Part shown: piece by piece, positions 17,433 to 25,000 of the stretch
How the letters are laid out: each line of letters opens with the position of its first letter
How positions within the stretch are numbered: position 1 is the stretch's first letter
Source: Bradyrhizobium sp. CCGUVB4N
GTDB taxonomy: Bacteria > Pseudomonadota > Alphaproteobacteria > Rhizobiales > Xanthobacteraceae
DNA length: 64,000 nucleotides
Assembly (NCBI RefSeq): GCF_024199945.1
Contig: NZ_JANADP010000001.1
Span: 2,852,001-2,916,000, forward strand
Direction of reading: 5' to 3'
Translations under genes and position numbers: made by a program
Notes under the pieces: generated by a model
Seen by the model: the letters and a program-made list of their open reading frames with translations, nothing else
What the model was told of the DNA's origin: nothing
Databases searched by the model: none

Positions 17433-18080
17433 CTATCCTGTTGCCAATAGTCTACCGATACCAAGAATGGTGCGTTCGGAGATGCGCCGGGATTCTCGAA
17501 GATCACCGACCATTGGCTTCTCCAAACGTCCGCTGTGGGGGGCTCTACCTTTGCCTGCCACTCCCTGCTCAGTTGAGAGTACATATTCGACGGTGGCAAT
17601 CGGCTTGTTTGGCAGACCGCTTATTTTGATCCGGCCGAAGGTACCGCTCGTCAAGGCGACCACCTCAATTTCCGGTCCAGGTTTGCTTGATGCCCTCGAA
17701 AGGAGCTTTGCAAGCGATCCGGAGGTGGCCGAGCCAATTAAGGCCGCAAGGCCATCAATGAAACTGTGTCTCGCCGGCAGGCCGGTGAGTTCGTCGAGGC
17801 CGATGTTCTCGAACAGTCCTTTGCTTGAATGGGTCTTATCGGAACGCGTCTGGCCATAACGCAGCACTGCCTCGGCTGCCTCATTAGACTGGGGACTCGC
17901 GAGGACTGCCGTCAGCAGCCGTGCGGCCTCTTGGGGCCCCATCCTTGCGGCATTGGGTCCTCGACCTCCGACCGGCCGCAAATCTCCTTTCACCAGCCAA
18001 CGATCGAGATCAGTGACCGTAGCCAAGCTGATCCCGGTCATCGTGCTTACCGCCTTGATGAGCTGTGGAGGCGTCACCAT
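17433..18080 (-). CDS. Putative regulatory protein divergent from integrase
   Basis: The 215-residue protein begins with a helical region compatible with a helix-turn-helix (LIKAVSTMTGISLATVTDLDRWLVKGDLR, residues 7-35). A region with GPQEAARLLTAVLAS and a C-terminal beta-rich domain follow. Its position divergent from the integrase, with tandem repeats in the 164-nt gap, suggests a transcriptional regulator of the element. The family is not recognised. Confidence 0.5.
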   Translation of the reverse strand: MVTPPQLIKAVSTMTGISLATVTDLDRWLVKGDLRPVGGRGPNAARMGPQEAARLLTAVLASPQSNEAAEAVLRYGQTRSDKTHSSKGLFENIGLDELTGLPARHSFIDGLAALIGSATSGSLAKLLSRASSKPGPEIEVVALTSGTFGRIKISGLPNKPIATVEYVLSTEQGVAGKGRAPHSGRLEKPMVGDLRESRRISERTILGIGRLLATG

Positions 18081-18090
18081 AGATCGCTTG

Positions 18091-18147
18091 TTTCCTTTCA
18101 GGAAAAATCCATTTGAACCGAACTCCCTTTTAGGTAAAATCCAATAG
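18091..18147. promoter_or_regulatory. Tandem repeats in the regulator-integrase divergent region
   Basis: Two 21-bp direct repeats (18095-18115 and 18127-18147; core AGGWAAAATCCA) agree at 17 positions and are offset by 32 bp, about three helical turns. The first overlaps a perfect TTTCCT-TTC-AGGAAA palindrome (18091-18105). They look like operators for the divergent regulator or arm sites for the recombinase. Confidence 0.5.
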
Positions 18148-18244
18148 GGAATAGGTGGGAATGTTTTGTAACGATCAGGTTCTAGGCCGTTTTTCGATTC
18201 GGTGCCTCAGAATCCAGTGGTAGCGTTGCCATGGGAGAAATTTC

Positions 18245-19459
18245 ATGTCGGTCCGTAAACGAACCTGGAAAGCCGCCGAAGGCGTCGAGAAGACCGCGTG
18301 GGTCGTGAACTATACGGACCAAGCGGGCAAGCGCCGCCTTAAGACGTTCGACAAGAAGAAGGCTGCCGACGATTTCGATGCTACCGTCAGAAATGAAGTG
18401 CAAGCTGGCATTCATACGCCAGACAGGGCCAGCGTCACGGTCGGCGAGGCTGGAGATCGCTGGCTCGCATCCTGTGAGAGCATCGGGCTTGAGCGGACAA
18501 CGATTGATGCCTACCGCTCGCATCTCGATCTTCACATCAAGCCATTTCTTGGCGCGCGCAAACTCTCTCAGCTCACCGTTCCGATGATCACCGATTTCGA
18601 GCGCAAGTTAAGGGACGGTACGGAGACGGAAAAGCCGCGCTCGGCTGCGATGGTCAAGCGCGTGCGGGCCGATCTCGGCTCCCTGCTCGCGAACGCGCAG
18701 GAAGAGGGGCTGGTCGCACGCAATGTGGTTCGCGAAGTACGGGCGAAACGACGGCGCGGCAAGGAACGGCAAGCGGAGCGACGGGCCAAGCCCAAGCTGC
18801 GTGTCGGCGTCGATATCCCGACGCCGCTGGAGATCAGAGCCATTGTTGGCGTGTTGCAAGGTAAGTGGCGGCCCCTGTTCTTGACCGTTATCTTTACTGG
18901 GCTGCGTGCCTCGGAATTGCGTGGCCTGCGCTGGGTGAATGTCGATCTTGCCAAGCGTGAACTTCATGTCCGGGAGCGGGCTGACGAATATAACCAGCTC
19001 GGACGGCCAAAGTCAGAGTCGGGTGAACGCTCGATCCCGTTGCCGCCGGTCGTGGTTAGTGCGCTGCGTGAATGGAAGCTCCAGTGCCCCAAGACAGAAC
19101 TCGGGCTGGTATTTCCGAGCCCGGTGGAGGATGTAGAAATCATTGGCCGCGACTACATCGTCAAACGTGGCTTGTGGCCGGCGCACATCGCCGCCGGTAT
19201 CACCAAGATAGGCAAGGACTCCAACGGGAAGGTCACGGACGTGGCGAAATATCCCGGCCTTCACTCTCTTCGGCACTTCTTTGCGAGCTGGTGTATCAAC
19301 CGCAAGGTCGATGGCGGCCTCGAATTGCCGCCGAAGGTGGTTCAGGAACGGCTCGGCCATTCGACCATCGCGATGACCTTGGACATCTACGGCCACCTGT
19401 TTCCTCGCCACGATGATAGCGAGGAACTCGCCGCAGCGGAAAAGGCTCTCTTGGGTTAA
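18245..19459 (+). CDS. int: Tyrosine recombinase (site-specific integrase)
   Basis: A 404-residue phage-type integrase with an N-terminal AP2-like arm-binding region, a SAM-like core-binding domain (about 65-150), and a C-terminal catalytic domain. Catalytic residues are visible: Arg221 in TGLRASELRGL, Lys256 in PKSESGERS, His340 and Arg343 in HSLRHFF, His372 in LGHSTIAMT, and Tyr382 in LDIYGHLF. The set is complete, so the enzyme should be active. The ATG has GGGAGAAA upstream. The gene points toward the tRNA-Gln gene 2.2 kb away. Confidence 0.92.
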   Translation: MSVRKRTWKAAEGVEKTAWVVNYTDQAGKRRLKTFDKKKAADDFDATVRNEVQAGIHTPDRASVTVGEAGDRWLASCESIGLERTTIDAYRSHLDLHIKPFLGARKLSQLTVPMITDFERKLRDGTETEKPRSAAMVKRVRADLGSLLANAQEEGLVARNVVREVRAKRRRGKERQAERRAKPKLRVGVDIPTPLEIRAIVGVLQGKWRPLFLTVIFTGLRASELRGLRWVNVDLAKRELHVRERADEYNQLGRPKSESGERSIPLPPVVVSALREWKLQCPKTELGLVFPSPVEDVEIIGRDYIVKRGLWPAHIAAGITKIGKDSNGKVTDVAKYPGLHSLRHFFASWCINRKVDGGLELPPKVVQERLGHSTIAMTLDIYGHLFPRHDDSEELAAAEKALLG

Positions 19460-19480
19460 TTTTCGGTGAATGTCAGCGAT

Positions 19481-19504
19481 CGCCGACATGTCGAAATGTT
19501 GGCG
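19481..19504 (+). terminator. Hairpin downstream of integrase
   Basis: CGCCGACAT pairs with ATGTTGGCG over 9 bp (one G-T pair) with a six-base loop, 22 nt after the integrase stop. No T-run follows, so terminator activity is uncertain. Confidence 0.35.
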
Positions 19505-19573
19505 AACGGCGACATTGCTCGGTCGGGGCGAATGTCCTGTTTAGCCGAATGGTGATGTTTGCTCCCCCACGCA

Positions 19574-19672
19574 CATACGCGATCGCGTATATTGCAGATA
19601 TATACGCGTTTGCGTATATATCTTCGATATACGGGTTTGCGTATATTGACAGTTTATACGCACTTGCGTATA
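19574..19672. promoter_or_regulatory. Four phased hipB operators
   Basis: Four 18-bp palindromes of form TATACGC-N4-GCGTATA begin at 19574, 19601, 19628 and 19655, exactly 27 bp apart. Copies 2 and 4 are perfect; copies 1 and 3 each differ slightly. They lie immediately upstream of hipB, and HipB proteins are known to bind several operators in their own promoter. Confidence 0.85.
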
Positions 19673-19674
19673 CT
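19646..19674 (+). promoter_or_regulatory. Sigma-70-type promoter of hipBA
   Basis: TTGACA (19646-19651) and TATACT (19669-19674) are separated by 17 bp, near consensus. The fourth operator covers the spacer and part of the -10, so bound HipB would block polymerase. The expected transcription start (about 19681) coincides with the GGAGG of hipB. Confidence 0.75.
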
Positions 19675-19691
19675 GCGTGCGGAGGTTGAAC

Positions 19692-19937
19692 ATGACGCAG
19701 CACATTGCCCGCACCGAAAAACAACTGGGAGCCATTCTGCGGCGAGCTCGCAAACAGGCCAGCCTTACCCAGTCGGACCTTGGAAACCTGCGTCAGGGAA
19801 CGGTGTCCCGGCTGGAAGCGGGCGCGCCTGCCATTCAGCTTCGCACCCTCATGGAAGCATTGGCCGCGCTTAACCTTGAACTCGTCGTCCGTACCCGTAG
19901 CAAGGCCGACGCGACCGATATCGAAAGCCTCTTCTGA
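19692..19937 (+). CDS. hipB: HipB-type antitoxin, XRE helix-turn-helix
   Basis: An 81-residue helix-turn-helix protein. The segment LGAILRRARKQASLTQSDLGNL followed by QGTVSRLEAG is a canonical XRE/Cro-like fold, and ELVVRTRSK forms the C-terminal dimerisation strand typical of HipB. It would repress its own operon and neutralise HipA. ATG at 19692 has GGAGG seven bases upstream. Its stop codon overlaps the hipA start (TGATG). The four phased operators upstream support autoregulation. Confidence 0.85.
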   Translation: MTQHIARTEKQLGAILRRARKQASLTQSDLGNLRQGTVSRLEAGAPAIQLRTLMEALAALNLELVVRTRSKADATDIESLF

Positions 19938-21244
19938 TGGGACGGCCACCAGCAAACGCGCCGCTGAATGTGTTTCTAAACGCACGCCTTGCTGGCGTGC
20001 TCCGGCGCGAGTCCAGCGGCGCCATAGACTTTCGCTATGATCCGCAGTGGCTCTCGTGGGAGTCGACGTTTCCAATCTCCCTATCATTGCCGTTGCGCGA
20101 GGACCGCTATATCGGCGCACCCGTCATCGCCGTGTTCGACAACCTGTTGCCGGACAGCGAACCGATACGCAGACGCGTCGCGGAACGGGTCGGAGCAAAC
20201 GGAACCGACGCTTACAGCATGCTGGCCGCGCTCGGGCACGATTGCGTTGGCGCACTTCAGTTTCTTCCACAAGGAGCCGATCCGGGGCCTGCGGGGAAGG
20301 TGGAAGGTAAATCTGTCAGCGAGAGCGAAGTTGCGGCCATCATCCAGAACCTCGCCACGGCTCCGCTCGGCATGGGAGAGGATGACGATTTCCGAATCTC
20401 CATCGCCGGCGCCCAGGAGAAGACAGCCCTGCTACGCCGTGACGGTAAATGGTACAAACCGACCGGCACAACGGCAACGACCCATATCCTGAAGCCGCAA
20501 ATCGGTCGTCTGCCAAACGGCATCGATCTCTCGAACAGCGTCGAGAACGAATATTTTTGCCTCAATCTGCTCGCGGCGCTCGGCGTACCGACGGCCAATG
20601 TCGAGATTGCCGATTTCGGGGAGCGCCGCACGCTCATTGTTGAGCGCTTCGATCGACGCTGGACAAACGACAAGCGGCTTCTACGCTTGCCCCAAGAAGA
20701 TTGCTGTCAGGCCCTGTCGGTACCCCCTACCCGGAAATATCAATCGGATGGCGGCCCCGCGATGAAAGACATTTTGCAACTGCTGAAGGGCAGCGATGCG
20801 CCAAACGAAGATTCTGCGGCGTTTCTGCGAGCCGGCATCGTCTTCTGGCTTATCGGCGCCACCGATGGACATGCCAAGAACTTTAGCCTGTTTCTGAGTC
20901 CTGGCGGACGCTTCCGTCTCACGCCGCTCTACGATGTCCTGAGCGCGCAACCGAGCCTCGACGCCGGGCAGATTCAGCGCAAGGCGTTTAAGCTTGCAAT
21001 GTCCGTGGGTAAGAATCGTCATTATGCGATGAATGATATTCTGCCCCGGCATTTTCTACAGACAGCCGAAATCGCCGGCATCAGCGCTGCTGTCGTGCAA
21101 TCAATCTTCAAGGACCTCGTCGAGAATTTCGAAGCAGCCTTCGCGAAAGTGATGAAAGGCCTTCCCAAGGGCTTTCCTGACCAAATGGTAGACTCAATAA
21201 GATCAGCCGCTACACGCCGCATCAGTCTTATTAAGGATTCTTGA
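19937..21244 (+). CDS. hipA: HipA-type serine/threonine kinase toxin
   Basis: The 435-residue HipA kinase has an N-terminal HipA_N domain. It carries the Gly-rich loop SIAGAQEKTALL (155-166), the ATP-binding Lys in THILKP (186), the catalytic ATDGHAKNFS motif with Asp310 and Asn315, and the metal-binding PLYDVLS with Asp333. All key residues are present, so it should be functional. Known HipA proteins phosphorylate tRNA synthetases such as GltX and trigger dormancy. Its location at the end of the element suggests an element-stabilising addiction module. Confidence 0.9.
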   Translation: MGRPPANAPLNVFLNARLAGVLRRESSGAIDFRYDPQWLSWESTFPISLSLPLREDRYIGAPVIAVFDNLLPDSEPIRRRVAERVGANGTDAYSMLAALGHDCVGALQFLPQGADPGPAGKVEGKSVSESEVAAIIQNLATAPLGMGEDDDFRISIAGAQEKTALLRRDGKWYKPTGTTATTHILKPQIGRLPNGIDLSNSVENEYFCLNLLAALGVPTANVEIADFGERRTLIVERFDRRWTNDKRLLRLPQEDCCQALSVPPTRKYQSDGGPAMKDILQLLKGSDAPNEDSAAFLRAGIVFWLIGATDGHAKNFSLFLSPGGRFRLTPLYDVLSAQPSLDAGQIQRKAFKLAMSVGKNRHYAMNDILPRHFLQTAEIAGISAAVVQSIFKDLVENFEAAFAKVMKGLPKGFPDQMVDSIRSAATRRISLIKDS

Positions 21245-21622
21245 CATAGATCTGGTCTGCATGCCGTGCAGATCAGCGTCAGCAGCACCAGCAGCATGAT
21301 CATCGTCAGCATCGACGTCGGCACCGACAGCGCGATCATCGCGCCCATGATCGCCGGCGCCCGAATTGCCGGAACGCGATGATCGCCTTCATGATCGGCG
21401 GCATCAGCAGCAGCGCCGGCAGTGCAGGTCCAGCAGGCGCTGATTGGGGTCCTTTCAAGATACTCGACGAAGGGGCTGAGTCTCGCTATTACGGACCCGG
21501 TTTCCGAACATCCAAACAGGCCAAACCCGGGACAAAAAGGGAAGGTTTTGAGATGCTTGGGAATGTCTGGGAGCGATCTCGACGCGACATAGACGCGACA
21601 TGAGGCCGTTTTTGGAAGAACA
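21245..21622. other. Intergenic region with possible gene remnant
   Basis: No intact gene is supported. On the minus strand, 21430 to 21245 reads as two hydrophobic, Met/Ile/Leu-rich pieces in different frames (IIAFRQFG, then PAIMGAMIALSV). These faintly resemble the FRQ-GG-AIxGA region of DHA2-type MFS exporters and could be a decayed fragment. One copy of the GGGAATGTCT repeat is at 21559. Confidence 0.3.
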
Positions 21623-21651
21623 TTGCAATTCGGGCGCGTAGCGACTATACG
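21623..21651 (+). promoter_or_regulatory. Predicted promoter of tRNA-Gln
   Basis: TTGCAA (21623-21628) and TATACG (21646-21651) are separated by 17 bp, placing the expected start about 40 nt before the mature tRNA 5' end. Confidence 0.5.
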
Positions 21652-21700
21652 CGTAACCTCCTAAAAGCACTGAGCTTTTCAGGGTTTCCCGGATCACTTT

Positions 21701-21775
21701 TGGGGCGTAGCCAAGCGGTAAGGCAGCGGATTTTGATTCCGCCATTCGGAGGTTCGATCCCTCCCGCCCCAGCCA
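21701..21775 (+). tRNA. tRNA-Gln (anticodon TTG)
   Basis: A complete cloverleaf: the acceptor stem TGGGGCG pairs with CGCCCCA, the anticodon stem GCGGA/TCCGC encloses loop TTTTGAT with anticodon TTG at 21733-21735, and the T-arm contains GGTTCGATCC. The discriminator base G and an encoded CCA follow. It sits at the junction between mobile DNA and metabolic genes, a common integration landmark, but it is intact and no partial duplicate was found. Confidence 0.95.
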
Positions 21776-21854
21776 GATTTTCCGCTTCGCCTGAAATATC
21801 GCGCGAAACCGGCTTGGTTGGGGAGCTCCTGCGAGCGTGCTCGGCCGGCCCGCC

Positions 21855-22775
21855 TCATTCCGAGGTGATCCATCTCCGCAAACCGCCCGCTGAGCGGAAT
21901 CCGTCGGCAGCGTAGCAGCGGATCGAGGGATAAGAGCCTTGCATCATCTCGGCCAGCGCGTGTCCCGGACCGAGGTCCAGCACGCGATCGACGCCTTGCT
22001 CTGCAAGAGCCTCCAGCGTCGCCGCCCAGTCGATCGGGCGTGCGACCTGGTCGGCGAGCTTTGCCATCGCATCGGATGCGGAGAAGATGCGTTCGCCGCC
22101 ATCACCGGCGAGGAGGAGCCGCTGATATGCGATGGGCGCGCGCGTGCTTGCCGTGAGTGCCTGATGCAGGGGGGCGGAGGCCGGTTCGAGTCGCGACGTG
22201 TGCGAGGCGATCCTGACGGCGAGAAGGCCGGCGCGCGCGGCGCCTTGTGTCGACGCCTCCTGGCAGAGATTGATGACATCCTGCTCCATGCCGCCGATCA
22301 CATCGAGACGATCGGGGTTCCTGATCGCGATCTCGCAGCCGTGCTTGTCGAGCAACGGTTGCAGCGTGGCCCGATCGAGGCCGCGGACATAGCCGAGCCG
22401 GCCGTCCGGGCCTGCCACGCGATCCATCAATCGCGCGCGAATATCGGTCAGTCGCAGGGCTTCGGCGGCGGTCCATATTCCCGCAACACTCCAGGCTGCC
22501 ATCTCGCCGACGCTGTAGCCCGTGACGGCGGTCTCCTCAGTCAGGAGGTCGGCAATGCAGGCGTGGATCGCGAGCGCCGATGTGACGGTCAGGATCTGGC
22601 TGATTTGGTTGACGGACAACTCGTCAGCGCTGCGCGTCCTGACGAACTCCCGCGGATCCTGGCCGAGACAAGCGGTTGCCGCGACGAAAACCGGCTCCGC
22701 AGCAGGCTGGTCCGCGACAAGATCGAAAATCTTGTCCGAGAGCGTCCCTTGTCCGCCGCAGAGCAATGCAAGCAT
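21855..22775 (-). CDS. mdcH: Malonate decarboxylase: malonyl-CoA/malonyl-ACP transacylase MdcH
   Basis: A 306-residue FabD-like acyltransferase. It begins ALLCGGQGTL, which matches the GQG motif of malonyl transacylases, and contains the nucleophile motif GYSVGE (Ser near 90) and a late LGPGHALAEM segment. In malonate decarboxylase systems MdcH charges the acyl carrier subunit with malonate to start the cycle. ATG at 22775 coincides with the end of mdcB. It is the last gene of the seven-gene mdc operon. Confidence 0.88.
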   Translation of the reverse strand: MLALLCGGQGTLSDKIFDLVADQPAAEPVFVAATACLGQDPREFVRTRSADELSVNQISQILTVTSALAIHACIADLLTEETAVTGYSVGEMAAWSVAGIWTAAEALRLTDIRARLMDRVAGPDGRLGYVRGLDRATLQPLLDKHGCEIAIRNPDRLDVIGGMEQDVINLCQEASTQGAARAGLLAVRIASHTSRLEPASAPLHQALTASTRAPIAYQRLLLAGDGGERIFSASDAMAKLADQVARPIDWAATLEALAEQGVDRVLDLGPGHALAEMMQGSYPSIRCYAADGFRSAGGLRRWITSE

Positions 22776-23623
22776 CAGTGTTCTATCCGGTCGATGAAGA
22801 GCGTCATGGCGAGCAGGTCCGCCGAACCGCCGGGACTGAGATTGCGTGCGACGAAAGCCTGGTGGATTTGAGCTGCGCGGTCGCGCCAGTCCGGGCAACC
22901 AATTCCGCCCGAGGCCAGAAATCCGGACGCACTGGTTTGCGCAAAGCGCAATCCGTCGGCTCCGCCTCGGTGCAACAAATTGGTGTCGGCAACATCTGCG
23001 ATCAGCGCCATGCAGGTCTGAACGCGAACCGCCTCTTCGTCGAGAGGTGCAAGCCTCCGCGCCGCGTACAGGGCGGGAAGAGCGATGTCATAGACGGAGG
23101 GGAAGCCGCAAGCGGCTTCCGCCCTCGCGCCGCCGGCGCCATAGCGGCGCGATGCCATCGCGCCATGACTGCGCAGTGAGATCGGGCCGTCGAGGATGGC
23201 CTCGCCCCAGCGTTGCGACACCAATTCGCCAACCGGCTTGCGGATGCCGAGCGCGCTGCGATAACCGGCTGCAGCGCAGAGCAGACCCAGCCCGAAGATC
23301 GCTCCGCGATGCGTGTTCACACCGGAGGTCGCTGCCAGCATCGCGCGCTCGGCCGCAACCCCGATCGCGCGCAGCCGATCCATGCCGGCACCCTCGGCGC
23401 CCGCGGCGGCGAGCTCGCCGAAAAACGGCGCGAGCGTGTCCGCGCTCAGGCACAGCAGGGCGGCGTCCATATCGCGATGCGCGCCGTTGTCGACATGACT
23501 GACGAGGCCCGGCTTCGGATAGGTCTCGACCTCGAGCTTCAGGCAGAGCGAGGCGAGATGACCGAGCTGCTCCGCACGGAATGCACGTTGCGGCAGTGCC
23601 TGCCATCTGAGCGCAAGGTTCAT
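22775..23623 (-). CDS. mdcB: Triphosphoribosyl-dephospho-CoA synthase MdcB
   Basis: A 282-residue protein of the CitG/MdcB family, which makes the 2'-(5''-triphosphoribosyl)-3'-dephospho-CoA precursor of the malonate decarboxylase prosthetic group. The hallmark motif ETYPKPGLVSHVDNGAHRDM spans residues 33-52, and TSGVNTHRGAIFGLGLL near 99-115 is also typical. Its ATG overlaps the mdcG stop by four bases, and its end touches mdcH, so translation is coupled throughout. Confidence 0.9.
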   Translation of the reverse strand: MNLALRWQALPQRAFRAEQLGHLASLCLKLEVETYPKPGLVSHVDNGAHRDMDAALLCLSADTLAPFFGELAAAGAEGAGMDRLRAIGVAAERAMLAATSGVNTHRGAIFGLGLLCAAAGYRSALGIRKPVGELVSQRWGEAILDGPISLRSHGAMASRRYGAGGARAEAACGFPSVYDIALPALYAARRLAPLDEEAVRVQTCMALIADVADTNLLHRGGADGLRFAQTSASGFLASGGIGCPDWRDRAAQIHQAFVARNLSPGGSADLLAMTLFIDRIEH

Positions 23624-24267
23624 GACTCTGCCCCCGCCAGAAACGCTGCGCGTGCCATGCTTGCGACGCCGGTCGGACTTTTCACAAGGACTTCGTCCTC
23701 GTCAGTGCCGGTCAGTTCGCGCCATTGCACGCCGCCGGCGGGGCCCGTGATCTCGCCGTCCAGCCGCATCGGCGCCTGCTTGGCAATGCCGGCGATCGCG
23801 GACGGCAGGGTCTTCGCTTGCATCTCCGATGACAGCGGCCAGAGCAGGTCGAGGTCCGAACTCTCCGTCAGATAGGAGAGGCCGGTGAGGTGTTGCCAGG
23901 CCAGACTGCCGAACGTGCGCGTCTCCGGCAGAAGTTGAAGCAGCAGGTCGATGGTCGTCCGCCAGTGCGCAGGCGCCGCCGCGGCGGCATCGGCCAACAA
24001 GGGAGGAGGGGCGGATGCAACGATATCGGCGGCGGCGAGCGAAACTGCAATGCGCCGCTTGCCGTGGCTTGGCGGCAGCGGCAGGCCGAGCGGAATCATG
24101 CCAGCGACGTCGCTGCAAGCCGGCCGGCGAACGATGAGGGGACGACCGGCGCGTGCCCAGCCTGCGACGATGGGCTCGCTGGCGAGCTCGGGATAACGGT
24201 TCATCACAGCGGTCCAGGCGGATGCGGAAGCCTTCACCATGCTGTGGCGCGCAAGAGCTTCAGCCAT
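23620..24267 (-). CDS. mdcG: Holo-ACP synthase / phosphoribosyl-dephospho-CoA transferase MdcG
   Basis: The 215-residue protein fits MdcG (CitX-related nucleotidyltransferase), which attaches the modified dephospho-CoA group to the MdcC carrier subunit. GTG or ATG-led upstream extension looks non-coding; MAEALARHS at 24267 is the sensible start and overlaps mdcE by eight bases. The segment LSYLTESSDLDLLWPL matches the SDxD-type nucleotidyltransferase metal site. Confidence 0.85.
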   Translation of the reverse strand: MAEALARHSMVKASASAWTAVMNRYPELASEPIVAGWARAGRPLIVRRPACSDVAGMIPLGLPLPPSHGKRRIAVSLAAADIVASAPPPLLADAAAAAPAHWRTTIDLLLQLLPETRTFGSLAWQHLTGLSYLTESSDLDLLWPLSSEMQAKTLPSAIAGIAKQAPMRLDGEITGPAGGVQWRELTGTDEDEVLVKSPTGVASMARAAFLAGAES

Positions 24268-25000
24268 GTCGCGCCTCCTGACGTCGGGGCGCCGCAAGCG
24301 CGACAACGCGATCGGCGATCTCGGCCGCCTTGCGCCGGCCGCCACGCTCGGCGCCGAGCCGGCTGCGATCATCCTGTCCCTGCGGCCGTTGCAGCACGGC
24401 GGCAAGCTGTGGCGCCAGCGGTGCAGCTTCGTCCCAGACGGCGTGAATGCCGCCTGTCAGCACGATGTTGTCGAGCCCGGGCGCGAACACCGGCGTTGCC
24501 TCGGCCTTGGCTTTCAACACATCGATCGGCAGCTTGGTGACCCGTGCCATCGAGGGCAGGTCCATCACCGCGGGATGGGCGCCGGGCAGTGCCACCAGCG
24601 TGCCGGTGGCGAGCGCCGTTGCGATGAACGCGCCGGCCGCGCTGCCGCCATAGAGCAGGCCGATGGTGCGGTGTCCTTCGGTCTCTGCCAACAACAGCGC
24701 CTTGGCGAGATGCGCGAGATACTCGCTGAGGCCGAGCAACTCGTCGCGCTTGCTCATGCGCTGACTGGCGGAATCGACCAGGACCAGGATCGGCGCGCGA
24801 TCGCCTGACTTGACGATCTCGATGACGCGCCGCGCGAGCACGATGGCTTCGTCCACGCCCAGCGGTTTGCCCTCGACGATGCCGAGCACGTGGATCGGTC
24901 CGCCGTCAGGCAGCACCGCTTGTCCCGAGATCATCGCGCCGTTGACTTCGATCTTGCGGCCGTTCGGGAACAGGCCGGCCAGGATGTCATCGAGCGTCAT
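24260..25000 (-). CDS. mdcE: Malonate decarboxylase gamma subunit MdcE
   Basis: A 246-residue carboxyltransferase/decarboxylase subunit of the crotonase-like fold. It starts TLDDILAGLFPNG, with VNGAMISGQAVLPDGGPIHVLG and a later GLLYGGSAAGAFIATALA oxyanion-type loop. Together with MdcD it decarboxylates malonyl-S-carrier to acetyl-S-carrier. ATG at 25000 has AGGGAGAA upstream and lies within the last codons of mdcD. Confidence 0.88.
   Translation of the reverse strand: MTLDDILAGLFPNGRKIEVNGAMISGQAVLPDGGPIHVLGIVEGKPLGVDEAIVLARRVIEIVKSGDRAPILVLVDSASQRMSKRDELLGLSEYLAHLAKALLLAETEGHRTIGLLYGGSAAGAFIATALATGTLVALPGAHPAVMDLPSMARVTKLPIDVLKAKAEATPVFAPGLDNIVLTGGIHAVWDEAAPLAPQLAAVLQRPQGQDDRSRLGAERGGRRKAAEIADRVVALAAPRRQEARHG

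Larger units (their letters stand above)
2362..21244. mobile_element. Integrative mobilizable element backbone (ends approximate)
   Basis: The combined genes (DUF2285, ParB-like, DUF2958, excisionase-like, TraG, MobC, relaxase, tyrosine recombinase, hipBA) define a mobile element. No VirB/Trb mating-pore genes are visible, so within this window it looks mobilizable, not self-conjugative. Attachment-site repeats could not be identified; the left end may lie further left or outside the window, and the right end is between hipA and tRNA-Gln. Confidence 0.65.

Noticed and set aside
19574..19672. Regularly spaced repeats considered as a CRISPR array
   Set aside because: The units are 18-bp palindromes with only 9-bp gaps directly upstream of hipB; they are operators, not a CRISPR array.
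21379..21603. 74-codon plus-strand frame before tRNA-Gln
   Set aside because: Composition is inconsistent along its length and there is no ribosome site; a decayed minus-strand fragment explains part of it better.
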